A stretch of DNA of 64,000 nucleotides from Tetramitus jugosus (Eukaryota; Heterolobosea; Eutetramitea; Acrasida; Vahlkampfiidae). Under the pieces are notes generated by a model. The model did no database searches. It was not told the origin of the DNA and saw only the letters and a program-made list of their open reading frames with translations. Numbering within the stretch: the first letter of the stretch is position 1; every line of letters begins with the position of its first letter. A program made the translations under genes and the position numbers. The stretch lies in NCBI GenBank assembly GCA_937625935.1, contig OW569364.1, positions 434,001-498,000 on the forward strand, given 5' to 3'. Of the stretch, positions 40,705 through 53,862 are shown in pieces.

Positions 40705-42758
40705 ATGTTTAGCCATCCGAACACTCCGAATGTGATGGCGACGCACCCAAACCCACCACTCACCAAAGATTACCTCCACATACTATCCCACCATAATCAT
40801 CACACCATTCACCTACCCACACTCAAAGCTCTTTCATCATCCAACAACTACAACAACTACAATACAACAAATATTACCATGAACAATTTTTCATCAGATC
40901 ATCATGCAAGCTTCATACGACAACAACAACAACAACGATCAAACACACATATCGCTCATGAATCACTCCCAAATTCTCTCACTGAAATGATTCGTTCTCA
41001 ACAACAACTACAGTTGAATCCAACAATGATCAAAATATTGTGCATGATTCCAACTAGACAAGATACATTCCATCATCAACAGTTTGGTCAGTATGCAATT
41101 GCAACCTGTATCAATCAACCTGATCCAAATCAATTATTTATAGTTGATTTGATCAACAACGGTCAATTGATACAAACATTCAAGTATGCCATGAAAAGTT
41201 TTGTTGTTTTTTTTTAATGTTTTTTCTTCTTACTTACATGTTTTGTTTGATATGTTGTTGTTGCTTCATATGATCATCGCATCTGACTGACAGTTTGGAG
41301 CAAGTACAGAGAGATCAAAAATTTTTCCATTGCTCAGATTTTGGAACGATAAAGTTGTCAGCGAATGAATCAACAACCAATTGGACTCCATTTTCTTATC
41401 AACACAACAACAACAACAACCATCAATACTCTGATGTGAGCTCTCAATATCAGTTTGTCATGCATGGAACCATGTTTTGTTATTATAGAAAAAGTGATGG
41501 TCAATTGTTTGGTGGAACATTGGAAGCAGTGTCCAACAACAAGAGCTGTCTTCACTATTTGTCCCCACCATCATCATCGCCAATGATCAAATTCTCCATG
41601 AACGTGCTATTTCGAATGACAATACCACGATTCTCTGAAGACAATATTGTATGCATGTTTCCTGATGCCAGTTCACAAACAGCTTTGATTGCAGTTCGGA
41701 AATTAAATGCGCCATTTGATTCGACAGTCTATTGTCTGTATTTGAGACCAATGAATGACGTGTACATTAATATTCGGTACGAGTTGATAAATGTGGCACC
41801 GACGACGAATGATGGTCGATTGTTGTTGAACAGAAATGGAGAAACTATATGTTATATGAAGAATGATCATGATACGATATGTGTGTTGAAAGTGGGTCAC
41901 TATGTCGCAACAAGTGCATCCCAGCAAATGAGCAATGGCACTCAACAAAATTGCATTGTGGAATATCAATTGAAAAAAGTGTTGGAAAAGGGTAGAATGA
42001 TGAGATATTCGTTCATGTCTTCCATCGATGCATCATCACCATCCAATAGCATTCCAACAAGTGATTTGATTGAAATGTTCATGTACCATAACAATATCTC
42101 ATCATCAAAGTCAAAGAAGAGAATGAAAATGAGTTGTGATCAGACAGGTCAATTGACAACAACTTCACGCAACAACATGCTTCAATGCAGTAGTCAGAAC
42201 ATGGTAGACATTTCTCCAACACAGCAGTACCAACATGATAATCACAACTCTAGAACGATATCTCTGGTGCAAAACAATGGAACAATCTATTGCATTCAAC
42301 TGGTGGATTCCCCAACAACAAGCATGATTCGTATTGTGAATATGAGCACATCCCAAATGTTGGAAATTCCTCAGATCGACCCGCAGCAACAAACACAGCA
42401 TCAACTCTTTCCACAGCAACAACCACAAATACTGCAATCCCAACAAGATCAACAACAAACCTTTAACAAAGAAGTTTTTATGGTTCAAAATATGAACAAT
42501 GTACAGCGACAATACTTCCTGGGCAGTGATGAGAACAAGGACATTTTTGCCAGTCCGTCCATGATGCTGAATAATGTGAATTTCTCAACGAATTCAATGA
42601 TGGGAATGGTCACACGCTCATCCCCAAAGAAGTTGAATCGATTTCGATCCAACAAGCTAATGAGCTCACACTCTTCCTCTCTCAATCAGAGACTTGGAAC
42701 AAGGAAGCGGAAAAGACGTCTCCACTCGGAGTTTTTTTCGGACGGAGATTTCGATTAG
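40705..42758 (+). CDS. Gln/Asn/His-rich protein of unknown function
   Basis: Two exons, 40705-41183 and 41294-42758 (110-nt intron, GTATGC...CAG, phase 2), 647 aa. It has poly-Q and Asn-rich tracts, with ordered beta-strand-like segments between (MIKILCMIPTRQ, YAIATCIN, LFIVDLIN; later VYCLYLRPMNDVYI and IYCIQLVDS). The end is basic (GTRKRKRRLHSE), a likely nuclear signal. The strand spacing could suit a propeller or PH-like fold, but I do not recognise a family. Its start lies about 200 bp from the first exon of the divergent coiled-coil gene. Confidence 0.65.
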
Positions 42759-42960
42759 GGGGTCAAGGAATTGGAGAACAAACCAAAACACGTTGCGCGG
42801 ATCCAATTTATAATTCTGCGCCACAATAAAAAAATTTAGACTGCGTTCCACGAACAACAACGACCACAACACATTTATATCGCAGCAACAACAAACACAA
42901 ATTCAATTCAGTTCGTTCAACACCACACCACTTCTAGGAGTAAAATAACACAAAATCATC

Positions 42961-44518
42961 ATGCCAATCGCACCAGTGAGACCACTGTCACTAGCACTCT
43001 TATTTTTCGCGCTTTTGGGATGCTCTCTGCTTGTTTTTGGTATCAGTTATTTGTTGCTCTCACCAAAGACAAAAGATCCTCGTGTCGAAGAGTACAATAC
43101 ACGAGTAGACTTGTGGAAATCGAAATATCGGCAACGAATGTCAAAATATCGATTCAATGTTACAGTGTTGGACATTCAGAGAAGCAAAAATTTTCCATTT
43201 TTGCCAAAACATAAACAAATGTTTGAAATGATTCAAGATGAAACCGTATGTGCAGTTAGAACTAACTTCTCATGATGAAAAGAATGAATGCATGAAGCTA
43301 AAGCGTGACATTTTTGTTCTTGTCTTTCTTATTGTTGTTTGTTCGTTGATGTGTTATCAGCCTGATAAATTATACAAGGAATATTTTTATTCGCTGCACA
43401 AGTATGAAGCATTAAAGTACACACTAGATCAAGATAAATTGCTTGGATCAGTGCCTTTGAGCATTAACTTTACTCAAACAATTGATATCACCATTACGTA
43501 CGAGTATACTGGTGATATGACTCTTGGGAATCACGAAAAGAGTGATGGCGAGACATTATCATCACTATTGACGACGGCGAAGACAACGAAACGCAAATCA
43601 TTGCAAGTGCCAAAAAGAGAAGAACCTCTTCTTGCTCCAAGAGTTGTCGTTCAGCAGTATAGACCCGATTTGAAGCGAGTTGTGGAAGAGGAAATGGATT
43701 GGCCAATCGAGTTGATGAAGGATGACAGTGTTGGTGCTGAATCCTATGTGAGTCAAGGAAGAAGCAATAGTCAAGAACGAGGAGCTGTGATCAACTATCC
43801 TATATTTATTAAACTGAGGTATCGTGACACGGATTGTCAATATGGATTTTTAGAAGGGAATCAGTGCTATTTGGTTTATGTAAGTACACAGACATGCATC
43901 ATGTGAGATGTCATTTTTGATTTGTGTGTAGATGATTATGCAGAAGGTTGGAATGACTAATAATTGTACGTTTTTTCCATTGAGTAGAAGTTGCAGTCGT
44001 TGTGCTTCAAGGTAAATGAAGTATCCCCGGGAGAACTTGCTCTCGATGATGAATATGGTGGATATGGTTGTGCTCCAACGGACAAGTATTTCCGAACAGT
44101 GTTCACTCATAATTGGGTCGCTGCCAAATACATGTTTCTCAATGTTCGCAACACGAGCACGATTCATAACGAAACAACTGATTTTAATGAACTGACGGCT
44201 CTTGTTCGATCAGTGCGCGATCCGTTGGTATATGCAGAGTTTATTACCAATGGTACATTGAATTTCAATGGATTTTTTGGTCCTGGAAGTGGGCTCTACA
44301 TTAGCACAACCAGAGGCTTTATTTCATTTGGTTCGATTGGAATAGGAGCATTCATTGCCTTTCCGGCCTTGATTTGTTTTGGCTTTGTTTGCATGAGGCC
44401 AAAGAAGGTAGAAGAGAAGAAGCGTTTGATCAAAGCGAATGATGGAAACAGAAGAGGGGCAGTGAACTGGGAATCCTATCTCTTCCCAAAGAGCTCTTTC
44501 TCCAGCGACGATACCTAG
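42961..44518 (+). CDS. Two-TM protein with large glycosylated ectodomain, unknown
   Basis: Three exons, 42961-43245, 43361-43879 and 43988-44518, all phase 0 (introns 115 and 108 nt; GTATGT and GTAAGT donors), 444 aa. TM1 lies at about 10-33 (LALLFFALLGCSLLVFGISYLLL) and TM2 at about 380-405 (FGSIGIGAFIAFPALICFGFVC), leaving a ~340-residue loop with several N-x-S/T sites and Cys (CQYGFLEGNQCY, GYGCAP). A short cytosolic tail carries Lys/Arg. This layout is shared by BK-channel beta subunits and CDC50 proteins, but no diagnostic motif is clear. Confidence 0.7.
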
Positions 44519-45029
44519 AAGGCGTTGATGGTTGGTTTCACACCAATGTGAGTGTGAAACACATGAAAAGAGTTGCCCCATCACGGACTTGGAGGTATCC
44601 AATGGATACATTCCAAACTGCCAGGCAGCAGTGTCTGCCAATGACCACAGATTGTATGTGAATCGAATTGGGAAGATTTATTGTGCTTATTCTTTTTTAG
44701 GTAAAAATTCATCTCGATCACACACAAAAATAACAAGGAGTGTATTTTTGGTCGCAGTGTGGAAAGGTCTGTCTCTTCAAGTGAGATAGTATCGTTGGCC
44801 ACAATCAACCAAAAAGCCGGGATAGAGAATATCGATAAAGTATTACCAAAACATCAACACCGCTACTTTGGTTGATCTTTTTACACCAAATTAACCACGA
44901 AATATCAGAAAGTTTGAAGATTTGTTCACAAATATCAACAAGTTGGTATTTAATCTGGTCGTTAACTACTCATCCCCTTGAAGAGAGCACAAGTCGAAAA
45001 ACCAATTCACCATAGTTAGCTCATTCATC
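44519..45029. other. Intergenic, with a hairpin just after the upstream stop
   Basis: A perfect 9-bp stem (GTTTCACAC at 44535-44543 with GTGTGAAAC at 44552-44560, 8-nt loop) lies 16 bp after the stop codon. The rest is AT-rich with no gene recognised. Confidence 0.4.
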
Positions 45030-47552
45030 ATGCTCAACTATACACAGCAACAAATTCTGGATGCATTCTTGACAACCACCTTATTGGAAGACACGGATTA
45101 TCAGGAACTGCCAGCTGCCAGTGCAATCAAGGTTCTCCAATCTATTGAGAATGACAGTGACTTTAATGCCAACAAAGCGTCTCTCAACGCATGGAACGTG
45201 TTGGATACAGTGGCCCAGATTAGAAGAATTCTTCGACACGAGTGCCCCCAGAACGTCAATCAAACACACTTTGACACAAAGGTCGGTTATGTGTGCTACA
45301 AGGACTTTTATGGTAAGAGAACCGTGGAGAAGAAGGGTTTGTTGGGACTCACTGCCAAGAGTGACTCCACTGCAGAGCCAGTCACCAAGCGAGACGTTGT
45401 CAAATACATTACAGATGTCATTGAAAGAGAAATTTCCTACCAACAAAGGTTACTGAAACGAGAGAATCAAATCCTGGACCAAGTGGCTCACAGTCATCAC
45501 CAAACACCTCATCCAACATCAGATGACTCCCAACATCAACAACAACTGCATGTTGACCTTCCACAAGTTGACCACCAAAACAACTTTCATCATCATGTCG
45601 CGTCTCTGCCCTATCATTCGAACCAACAAGTCGTGGGTAACAGTCAACTATCTCACACGCTCCTCCATTCTTATTCGGAGCCCAATTTGGTCCAACTGAC
45701 ACATCACCATCCACACTATTCGGCGCCTCCTCACATTGCACAACTACCCGTTCAGCACATTACTAGTCATGATACTCACCATCATCATGAAGAATATTCA
45801 AACTATTCGAATCAACATCTCCACCAACAACATGCGCCTTCGCATCATTCCACTCCTGTATCAACACCAACATCAACACACTCTCTTCCACCGATTCCAA
45901 TCATGCTTCATCAAACGAGTGCTGCTTCCTCCGCTGCCGTAAGTGTTTCTTCTGTGCCTTCGACTCCTTTGTCCATGCTGTCTCAGTCCGTTCCATTTGC
46001 TGCACATGACAAACAGAGCATCATGGCAACGAGTGGGTCATCAGAACAACACTCGAGTCAAGCTACACCACCATCAGAAGACGAAGTTATGCAGAGCATA
46101 TGGATCTCATTAGAAGGCATGAATCACTTTGGGTATCAAAGTGGAGAATTGTGTCGATATTATGAGGAGCAAATTGAAGGAATTATTGCTGCTTCCTCTC
46201 CGCTCAATCTTGACGCCTGTCTCACCTATATCGAGAAGAGAACGGACAGTGAGTTGTCTGATATTGACAAGATGTTTCATCGATTCCTTGTCTGCTACTT
46301 GCAATTCTATTGTTTGGAGGACAATGACGCACAGCCGTTTGCAGAATTATTGGAACAACTCAAGACGATGACGTCCGACACGCATCACACCAACTGCATT
46401 GGTAACTTAACTATTCTGTGCACGTACCTTCGAGGCATTTGCTTTGAGCAGCAACAATTGTACAATAGTTCCATACCACATTACAAGAGAGTGATTCGAA
46501 TGGATCCCATGTTCTCCAAGGCCTATCTCCACAGAGGACGTTGTTTCTATCTGCTAAAAATGTATGAGAAGGCAAGAGAGGACTTTAACAATGCGATCCT
46601 AGCTGATTCAACACTTTCAGAAGCGTACAGCTATCGGGGACTGTGCTACTTTAGTAGTGAGAAGTACGATAAGGCGATTGATGATTATCAAAAGGCGATC
46701 GAGCTCGATGGTCAGGACTATCGACCCTATGCATACAGAGGAGAGTGCTTGTGTGCAATGAAAAAGTATCGGAGAGCCATTCCAGACTACGATAAGGCAA
46801 TTTCATTCAACAATCGAGACTCGTACATTTTCCACGGTCGAGGGATGTGTTACAAGCATTTAGAGAAGTACGACTCGGCAATCGACGATTTCACAAAGGC
46901 AATTGAACTGGAGCCTGAGAAGAAAGAGGTTTACTTTGCTCGCGCTACTTGCTACTTGGCATCAAACCAGTATGAGCGTGCTACTGTTGATTTTACTGTT
47001 ACGATTCAGTATGATTCCAGAGATTCAATGGCATACTTTTATAGAGGCATGTGCTTCTACCGTACTTCTATGATAGATCTGGCAATGAATGACTTCAAGG
47101 TCGCAACCCAGTTGGATCATGACAACGCAAGAGCGTTCAACTATCTGGGTTGTTGCTTGTCTATCAAGAAGAAGTATGATGAAGCAATAATGCATTTTGA
47201 GAGAGCGGTAGATTTGGATCCTGGTCTCGCTCTGGCTTACTTCAACGCAGCCAGATGTTACTACTTTATCGGCGACTTGAAGAAGGCTATTAGAAGATAC
47301 AACATGGCGATTGAACTAGATCCAGATCACGCAAACTCGTACATGGGTAGAGCTCAGGTGTACGATAAAATGAACAAGGGCCACAAAGCATTGCGAGATG
47401 TTAAGATTGCTCTGTCGAAAGATCCGCACAATGTAGTGTTCCTCAAATATTATTCCTCTTACATGGCAAAGTTTGACCAGAAGGGTTGGCTGAAGAAGGC
47501 GGTGAGCTCGGTAAAGTCAAAATTGCACCACCATGAAATAAATAATGTATAA
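45030..47552 (+). CDS. Tetratricopeptide-repeat protein
   Basis: An 840-aa single-exon protein. Residues 1-150 are alpha-helical and unfamiliar; 150-345 are His/Gln/Ser-rich low complexity. About ten TPR units follow from ~470 to ~815, for example AYLHRGRCFYLLKMYEKARE, AYSYRGLCYFSSEKYDKAID and AYFNAARCYYFIGDLKKAIR, each 34 residues with the W/L-G-Y-A-F-A-P pattern. TPR solenoids bind partner peptides (chaperone, transport or cell-cycle complexes); the partner is unknown. The last residues are Lys-rich. No catalytic domain is seen. Confidence 0.85.
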   Translation: MLNYTQQQILDAFLTTTLLEDTDYQELPAASAIKVLQSIENDSDFNANKASLNAWNVLDTVAQIRRILRHECPQNVNQTHFDTKVGYVCYKDFYGKRTVEKKGLLGLTAKSDSTAEPVTKRDVVKYITDVIEREISYQQRLLKRENQILDQVAHSHHQTPHPTSDDSQHQQQLHVDLPQVDHQNNFHHHVASLPYHSNQQVVGNSQLSHTLLHSYSEPNLVQLTHHHPHYSAPPHIAQLPVQHITSHDTHHHHEEYSNYSNQHLHQQHAPSHHSTPVSTPTSTHSLPPIPIMLHQTSAASSAAVSVSSVPSTPLSMLSQSVPFAAHDKQSIMATSGSSEQHSSQATPPSEDEVMQSIWISLEGMNHFGYQSGELCRYYEEQIEGIIAASSPLNLDACLTYIEKRTDSELSDIDKMFHRFLVCYLQFYCLEDNDAQPFAELLEQLKTMTSDTHHTNCIGNLTILCTYLRGICFEQQQLYNSSIPHYKRVIRMDPMFSKAYLHRGRCFYLLKMYEKAREDFNNAILADSTLSEAYSYRGLCYFSSEKYDKAIDDYQKAIELDGQDYRPYAYRGECLCAMKKYRRAIPDYDKAISFNNRDSYIFHGRGMCYKHLEKYDSAIDDFTKAIELEPEKKEVYFARATCYLASNQYERATVDFTVTIQYDSRDSMAYFYRGMCFYRTSMIDLAMNDFKVATQLDHDNARAFNYLGCCLSIKKKYDEAIMHFERAVDLDPGLALAYFNAARCYYFIGDLKKAIRRYNMAIELDPDHANSYMGRAQVYDKMNKGHKALRDVKIALSKDPHNVVFLKYYSSYMAKFDQKGWLKKAVSSVKSKLHHHEINNV

Positions 47553-47586
47553 TACTGTATCATACGCTCATTCGAAGTGTTTTTAC

Positions 47587-50500
47587 TCACACATATGTTG
47601 TGTGTCGATTGAAGTAGGTAAAGTTTTGCTTCATGTTCTGTAGGAGTCTTAGGTGAGCCGGAAGATTCGTCTCTCGGAAGGGTCGGGTTGAACTAATGGT
47701 CAACCAACTCAGATCATGATACTGCTTGCACAATTTTTGTAAAAAATCGGTAAATGGTGTTGTATGTGCACCATGTATCGGAAAGTTGCATGCAAGTTGC
47801 CTAAAGTCAAATAATCGCACTTCTAAAGTTCGATAGTCCTGCTCACTAAAGTTAGTAAGAACACTTGTTTGCATGACCTGTCTTTCTTTCAAAAGGTAGG
47901 GATTGTTGTTCAGAGATGAGACCACATAACCCTTTGCCTTTGGTTTCAGTTTGGTTGCATCGTCAACTTGTTGTGTTTCTTTGTCTCCATCGATCACAAT
48001 GAAAGAATTACTATAGTCAGGATTGCTCTTGATATCTTGCAGTTGTGATTCAATCATATTGTCAATCAATACTTGTAAATTAGAGTTGTTAACGGATACT
48101 ATTGACATGCTGCCCAGTATAGCAAGGTCGTTTGTGCTTGTGTGATCGCAAATACTCTTCCACAGCCCTAGTTCAATCGACCTAAAGGAGTCACTACCAC
48201 CTCTCATGTCATCATAGCGACAAATTACGTAGTTCCAGTAAGATTGACCTCCCTCCATTTTTTGCTCTAGATTATGCAGGCTGGTCATATACATGAGAGA
48301 TCTTTGATGTATGTCTCTGAAAATGGTATTGAAAGCATCTTCTGTTGCCTTCTCAATCTTCGCTGTCTCTACGCTGCCCTGGTAGACAAATATGTCTGAC
48401 TCCATCAGGTGTCCAGTGCAATCTGACCATGAGGCACATATGGACAGATACAAATCCGACTCATGGGGGGAGGAATGGTTGATACTAACTATGTGATCAA
48501 GAGTTGTATATGCGCAGTGAAGGAAGGTATGTTGATGTCGCTCTATTCCCTTATCGGGTAGGCATCCCGATGATAAGCAGGGAGGAGGAGGAGACAATAC
48601 AACGAGAGGCTCGTACAACATTAATGAATAGTCGCTTCCTTTTCTGGCGATGGGCCATCTTCGTGCTCGACGTAATCTATCATACGTACTCTGTGCAATC
48701 TTTTTAAACAAAGAGAGCGGACGAATTTCATAGGCACTAATCACTTCCTCCATATCCAAAAATTGGAACGTGATATTACATCTTACCAGTTGATTCATGT
48801 CAGATTTTGCAATGGCTTGAGACACCACTTGCAGAAGGTCACAAAAGAGCCTTGATGAAGTGAAGGCAACTGCTTTTGAACTAGAGAATGTACTAATGAG
48901 CGAGTGAATCATCGAGAATGGATTAATGATATACACCACAATAAACTCATCTCGTGGCAGTGTGTCGGCAATTGAAGCCATGGCGTTAAACGTGTGAACA
49001 AGTGTTTCAGTAAACTTGGATGTGAAGTGATTCATGAACATATTCGTATTGTCTTCTCGTACTGTAGAAAAAAACGGTCAATAACTATTCAAAGCAAAAC
49101 TGAAATACAAGGAGTTACTTACGTAATGAATCATCCAATTGATAAGTTGCTATTCCACAGTTAAGAGAATTACTCGAAATAGGGATATGAGACCCTAGCT
49201 TACAACTATCATAAGTTGCAGTTAAATTGTGAAAAAAGTCATTCAATAAATCGAATGTTGAACCAAATTGATCGTCCACACTCACTACACAGTAGTGCAC
49301 CACCTTACTTTGAGAGTAGGGCTCTAACAGTGCTTTCTCCCAAAATTGGACAATTTCAGGTGAAGCATCAAGCCATTGTTCTGTGTATCCGACTCGAATA
49401 TTTGGTATGTTGAGATCAAATATATCTTTTTGTGACACGAGATCTGGATTGAGAGGACCATTAATATGAGTGTGCAAATTATCGCTGGATTGATGCAAAT
49501 CAAATAATACTGAAGTGATGTCCTGTGCAGATGTACTAATACCATCATCACTTAAAAATGAATGATTAGACCTCGAGGCAGTCTGGATGAGATCACTTGT
49601 CGTCTGCTCCATTGTTAAAGATCTTAATTTGTTGTTCGAGGTATCTATCCAAACAGAGTCGGCAATGAATTTTGAGAGTGGAACATCAATCATATGAGTG
49701 GAGTCCAAAACAGTAGTCCTAAACATATCAATCAGGTTCGATATGCCTGATTCATGACCATACATATTCAACTCTTCATACAGTGCAATTGCGGCAGCAG
49801 TGTTCATGTAAGGGAATAGTGCTGTAGCCACCTTATTATTTTGAATCATCGGCTCATCATCTGCGCTACTTTCACTGTCGCTATCTGAATCGCTATCCGA
49901 GCTGGAATCAGAGTCATAGTGCTCTTGTTTCAATCGTTTGTAATTTCTCTCATAGTCTCCGAATCTTGCTGTTCGCTTTTTGCAAATCTTTTGTATTTGC
50001 TTCCGCATGTTATATATATATGAAGTTATCAGTGATTGTTCTTGACTAGGATCATACTTTTCTCGTTGAATTCTTTGCGGCAGAAAACTTGTATCTCGAG
50101 GTGCTATTACATCAACCTCGCTTTCCACCTGATACTCCTTACAGGCAAAATACGGAAGTATCTTAGATTTTTCCTTCTCATGTTCGATCGACAAAAGATC
50201 TTCTCTTGTTGTTTTCTGGACGAAATACGTTGATGATTGATCCATCGGTTCGTCTTCCTCAAATGGTTCATACACTACATTGTTTACGTCGATTGAGAAC
50301 TGAGTCAGTTGGCCGAGTGCTCTGATACGACGAGAGAGTCGTTGACGCTTCAAACTTTGCACTCCAGTTTCAAGTTGTTGAATGTCATCCACACTGATAG
50401 TTGTTGGTGGAATAGACATAGCCATCAGCTCGGCTCGACTAAGTGTCTTTGTTTCTTCTGTCTTTGATATCTGCTGTTCAGGAGATTGGGCTTTTGCTAC

Positions 50501-52555
50501 GTTTTGTTCCACTGAAGTCTGTGGAATATCTCGAAGGTCTAGTTCTTGATCGCTGTCTGCATCAAATTCATGGAGCAGGTTCTCTAACTCCATGTCACCC
50601 ATTGTTAATGTCTCCATTCCCGAATCACTCAGCTCGTCCTCTGCTTCTGACTCAAACTTCTTATTATTCACTCCTGCATCTGATTTTTGTACATGTGGTT
50701 CATTATCTGTCGATTGGGTGTCTTGACTAGGAAGGATGACTTCCTTTTTTAATTCACTAGAGGTACTCTCTTCAGACACAGTATTTGCATCATTGTTAAC
50801 AACTGTTGGATAATCCTGTAGGAAACGCGCAGGAATATGGTACATCATTTCTACAGTTTTCCCTTTCAGTATGGATTCTATTGGTTGAACATATTCTTCA
50901 TCGTTCAGCATGACTGTACTGTGAGGGACATATGACACTTCAGAATAGTTATCAACATCAAGTTGTTCGTGCTCAGGTTCATAAGTGATTAAAGTGTCTG
51001 TTGGATTGGAGTATAAAATAGGAGTTTGTTGTGGTGGAAGTGGATGAAGTTCCAAGTTGGAAGGAGTACCATTCAATGCAGGAGTAATAGGGAAGGGAGT
51101 CATAGGAGGAGGTGACATTAGTTCAGCAAAGCTCTGATCTGCTGTGAGTTCATCATAGCCCAATACAGACCCAGGTTTTGAGATATCATCATGGTATGGT
51201 TGAGGGAGTTGGTCACGTGTTTCACGTATCAATCGATCCAATGAATCGTTGACAGTTTCCATTGATGGAATCTACAGAGAGGAATATAAGTACATATGAT
51301 CGTTGAAGAAAGAGCAAATAGGCCTATCAAATAAAACGAACAACCATAAAACATAAATCTTACCTCGAACAAATGCTCCACAGGCACTAAAAACGCATCA
51401 GAATATGCACCAACCACAACAGATGCAGCATGATTGCTTATTGAGTCATCGCTATTTGCATCATTCCAGCTAATCCTGCCTGGTAGCCCACTAAGCGGTG
51501 TATACACTAATAAATTGCGCTTTGATTGTTGATCCATGCTCGACCATTTTTCGCGTAATGGCTTCAATTTTCTCTTCTCTACAAAAACATGGAAGCGAAT
51601 ACTGGATTCATTATGCACAAAGAACGTAAGACGAAAACCGGTCACACTCAGAAACTGATTCCTACTACTCATTGCTTCACTATCATCACTATTGTCATCA
51701 GTAGAGTAACTATGACCATTCATCATCACATGATTACTATTTTCGTTATTGTTATTATTATTATGATTGTGGTTATTGTTTTCGTGTAGTTGTTGCCGAT
51801 TGAAAATAAAGTCTCCAATGTTGCAAAACTGAGGATGACTCCGCAACGAGTATGGATAATTGGAAACACCGGCACTACTGTCCTCATTCCCTCTGCCATT
51901 CTCCCATTTTTGTTCTTGTTGCAATAATAAATAGTGGAAATAATTTTTGAGAGAGGCCATGAGAGTGGTGTGAACAGTGGGTGATAAGTCTGATGAGAGA
52001 TCTATGCTCTTTTGTTCCACTGTCTCGATATTGTTGATGAATGCTGAATGGTGAGTGATGATGATGAGATGATGAGATGATGGTCGCACATATACATGAT
52101 CATTTCATGAGATGAGAGAATAGATGATGATGAATGATAACAGCAAATTTGTAGGAGAGAATATTGACTTAGTACATGAAATCTCAGCATCATCATGAAG
52201 AATCTTAAGATATTAGCTAATAGAGGCACATACATTTTTCATTCTGATTTTCTTGTTGTTGTTGTTGAGATTTGATGAGTTGATTGATCTGATCCATGAG
52301 CAACGATGGTGATGGTGATCGTTGAAACATGAAAAACAGGTGTAATTTCTGGTCAGGTAGTGATAGAGTACATGGAACGGATTGTGAGTAGCATAGTTGT
52401 GAAATTTGATGCAAAAGCTTCACATAGTGCATATTGGCTGATGATGAAGATGCTGGTGTTGATGTGTTGTCATCATTGATTGATCGTGACGTTATTGTGT
52501 AGTAGGAAAACGACCGATGGTGATCAGAAACTTCAAATGTATTGGTAAAGAGCAT
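47587..52555 (-). CDS. MED13: Mediator complex subunit 13
   Basis: Four exons, 52555-52234, 52043-51364, 51271-49123 and 49061-47587, 1,541 aa. All junctions keep frame (phases 1, 0, 1); an alternative acceptor 19 nt downstream in exon 2 would also keep frame. The N-terminal part contains Q/N/H tracts and fragments of the Med13 N domain. The C-terminal ~480 residues are the clearest: EFIVVYIINPFSM, RPLSLFKKIAQSTYDRLRR, LMLYEPLVVLSPPPP and LHCAYTTLDHIVSI...SWSDCTGHLME, following the Med13 C-terminal (PIWI-like) domain order. With CDK8, cyclin C and Med12 it forms the kinase module of Mediator in the nucleus. The middle has an acidic Ser/Asp run near 49860-49910. Confidence 0.8.
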
Positions 52556-52647
52556 TTTTGCATTCGTTTTTGACTTGTTGGTTTTGAGAAAAATTCCGAC
52601 GGCCAAAAACCTTTTGCAGAATGCTTGATTGACGCTTTATGTATGTG

Positions 52648-53862
52648 TTATGAACAGCTCAATGCCTCACCAGTGACCTTGCGATAGATCATACAGGAAG
52701 CCCATTCAGCATAGCGAACTTGAGCACCCCAGTAATCTGATCCTCTTCTTGCAAGAATAGAAACAGCATAGCTCACACCCTTGGCAGAAGTAACAATACC
52801 AATATCGTTCAGAGTATTGTAATAACTGTCAGAGGAGGTGGAACCTGGTGGCAACCAACCAGCCTTGTGACTCACTCCAGCTGCAGCAGGAAGTTTAGCT
52901 GCTAGCCATCCACCAACACCGCTTCTTGGAGCCCATGTCATCCATTGCTTCAGTTGTGCAGAATATGGAATCTGATCCAAGGCCAACTTTTCCAAGAAAC
53001 TAACACAATCATTGGCAGTGAAATAGTTGTCGGATCCCATGGCACGAGGGCAGTTGGTAGCAATTCTATTGGCTCCCCATCGGCAGAAACCAGATGAACC
53101 CATTCCGACTGATTGATAGTAATCATTGACAGCGTTTGGATTAATCAGGTCAATGACTGATCCAGTGGCATCATTGTCAGAGTTCTTGAAAACAGGACCA
53201 GCAAAAGGTTGGACTGGAGCGACGCCTCTGCCCTTCAATGCAGCACCGACCCACATGGCCTTTGCAGAAGAAGCAGAAACGTGTGTCTCATCTCCTCTAT
53301 ATGATGCCAAATTTCCACTAAACTGTCCATTGTTCAACACCTTGACAGTGATGGAAACATCGGTACGAGGGGATCGACTGGCAACAGCTTGACCAATACG
53401 AGTAATCGTGTCTTGGAGAGATCCTTGCAAAATTTGATTGTCACTGGCTCCACCACCACAGGCCCAAACACTATTTCCGTTCACGTTGGCAACCCAAACT
53501 TGACCACCACCTTCTCTCTTCAAGTAAAACCATTCGTAGGTACCACCGAGACAACTCTGTGTCGTACGTTGCAACAATTCACCTTGAAAACCGGAAGACA
53601 GGAATGCAATTTCACCACATGGAGACCACTAGTGGTAGTGAGAGAGATGACCATGAATAAATATGCTGGTGTCAGACCACCTTTCAAATCTCTGAGAGGG
53701 TACAAAAAGTTTCCTTCTAAAAAAAAAGATGGTGGGTGGCGTACATACTCTTGCGTTGATTCCTGCTGCGACACAGTACTGGTCTGCAACTGTTGTTGCA
53801 ATAAGTTGTGATAATGTTACAGTGAACAATGTCACACACAATATGACTTGGCTGAGATTCAT
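52648..53862 (-). CDS. Secreted serine beta-lactamase-fold protein
   Basis: Two exons, 53862-53749 and 53628-52648, joined phase 0 (120-nt intron, GTATGT...CACTAG), 364 aa. Residues 1-26 are a signal peptide; the mature part starts with paired Cys (DQYCVAAG). The class A beta-lactamase/penicillin-binding motifs appear in order: S-x-x-K as SSAK (Ser about 158), SDN (about 237-239) and KAG (about 293) in place of KTG. I could not place an equivalent of Glu166. It may hydrolyse or bind peptidoglycan-like or other acyl substrates outside the cell or in the phagosome of a bacterivore (inference). Confidence 0.75.

Noticed and set aside
40558-40779. Minus-strand ORF with an ATG and hydrophobic start (MAKHVVLVVLLFVFY) near the coiled-coil gene 5' end
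   Set aside because: It stops before the first exon junction and is out of frame with the coiled-coil protein; it does not solve the start problem.
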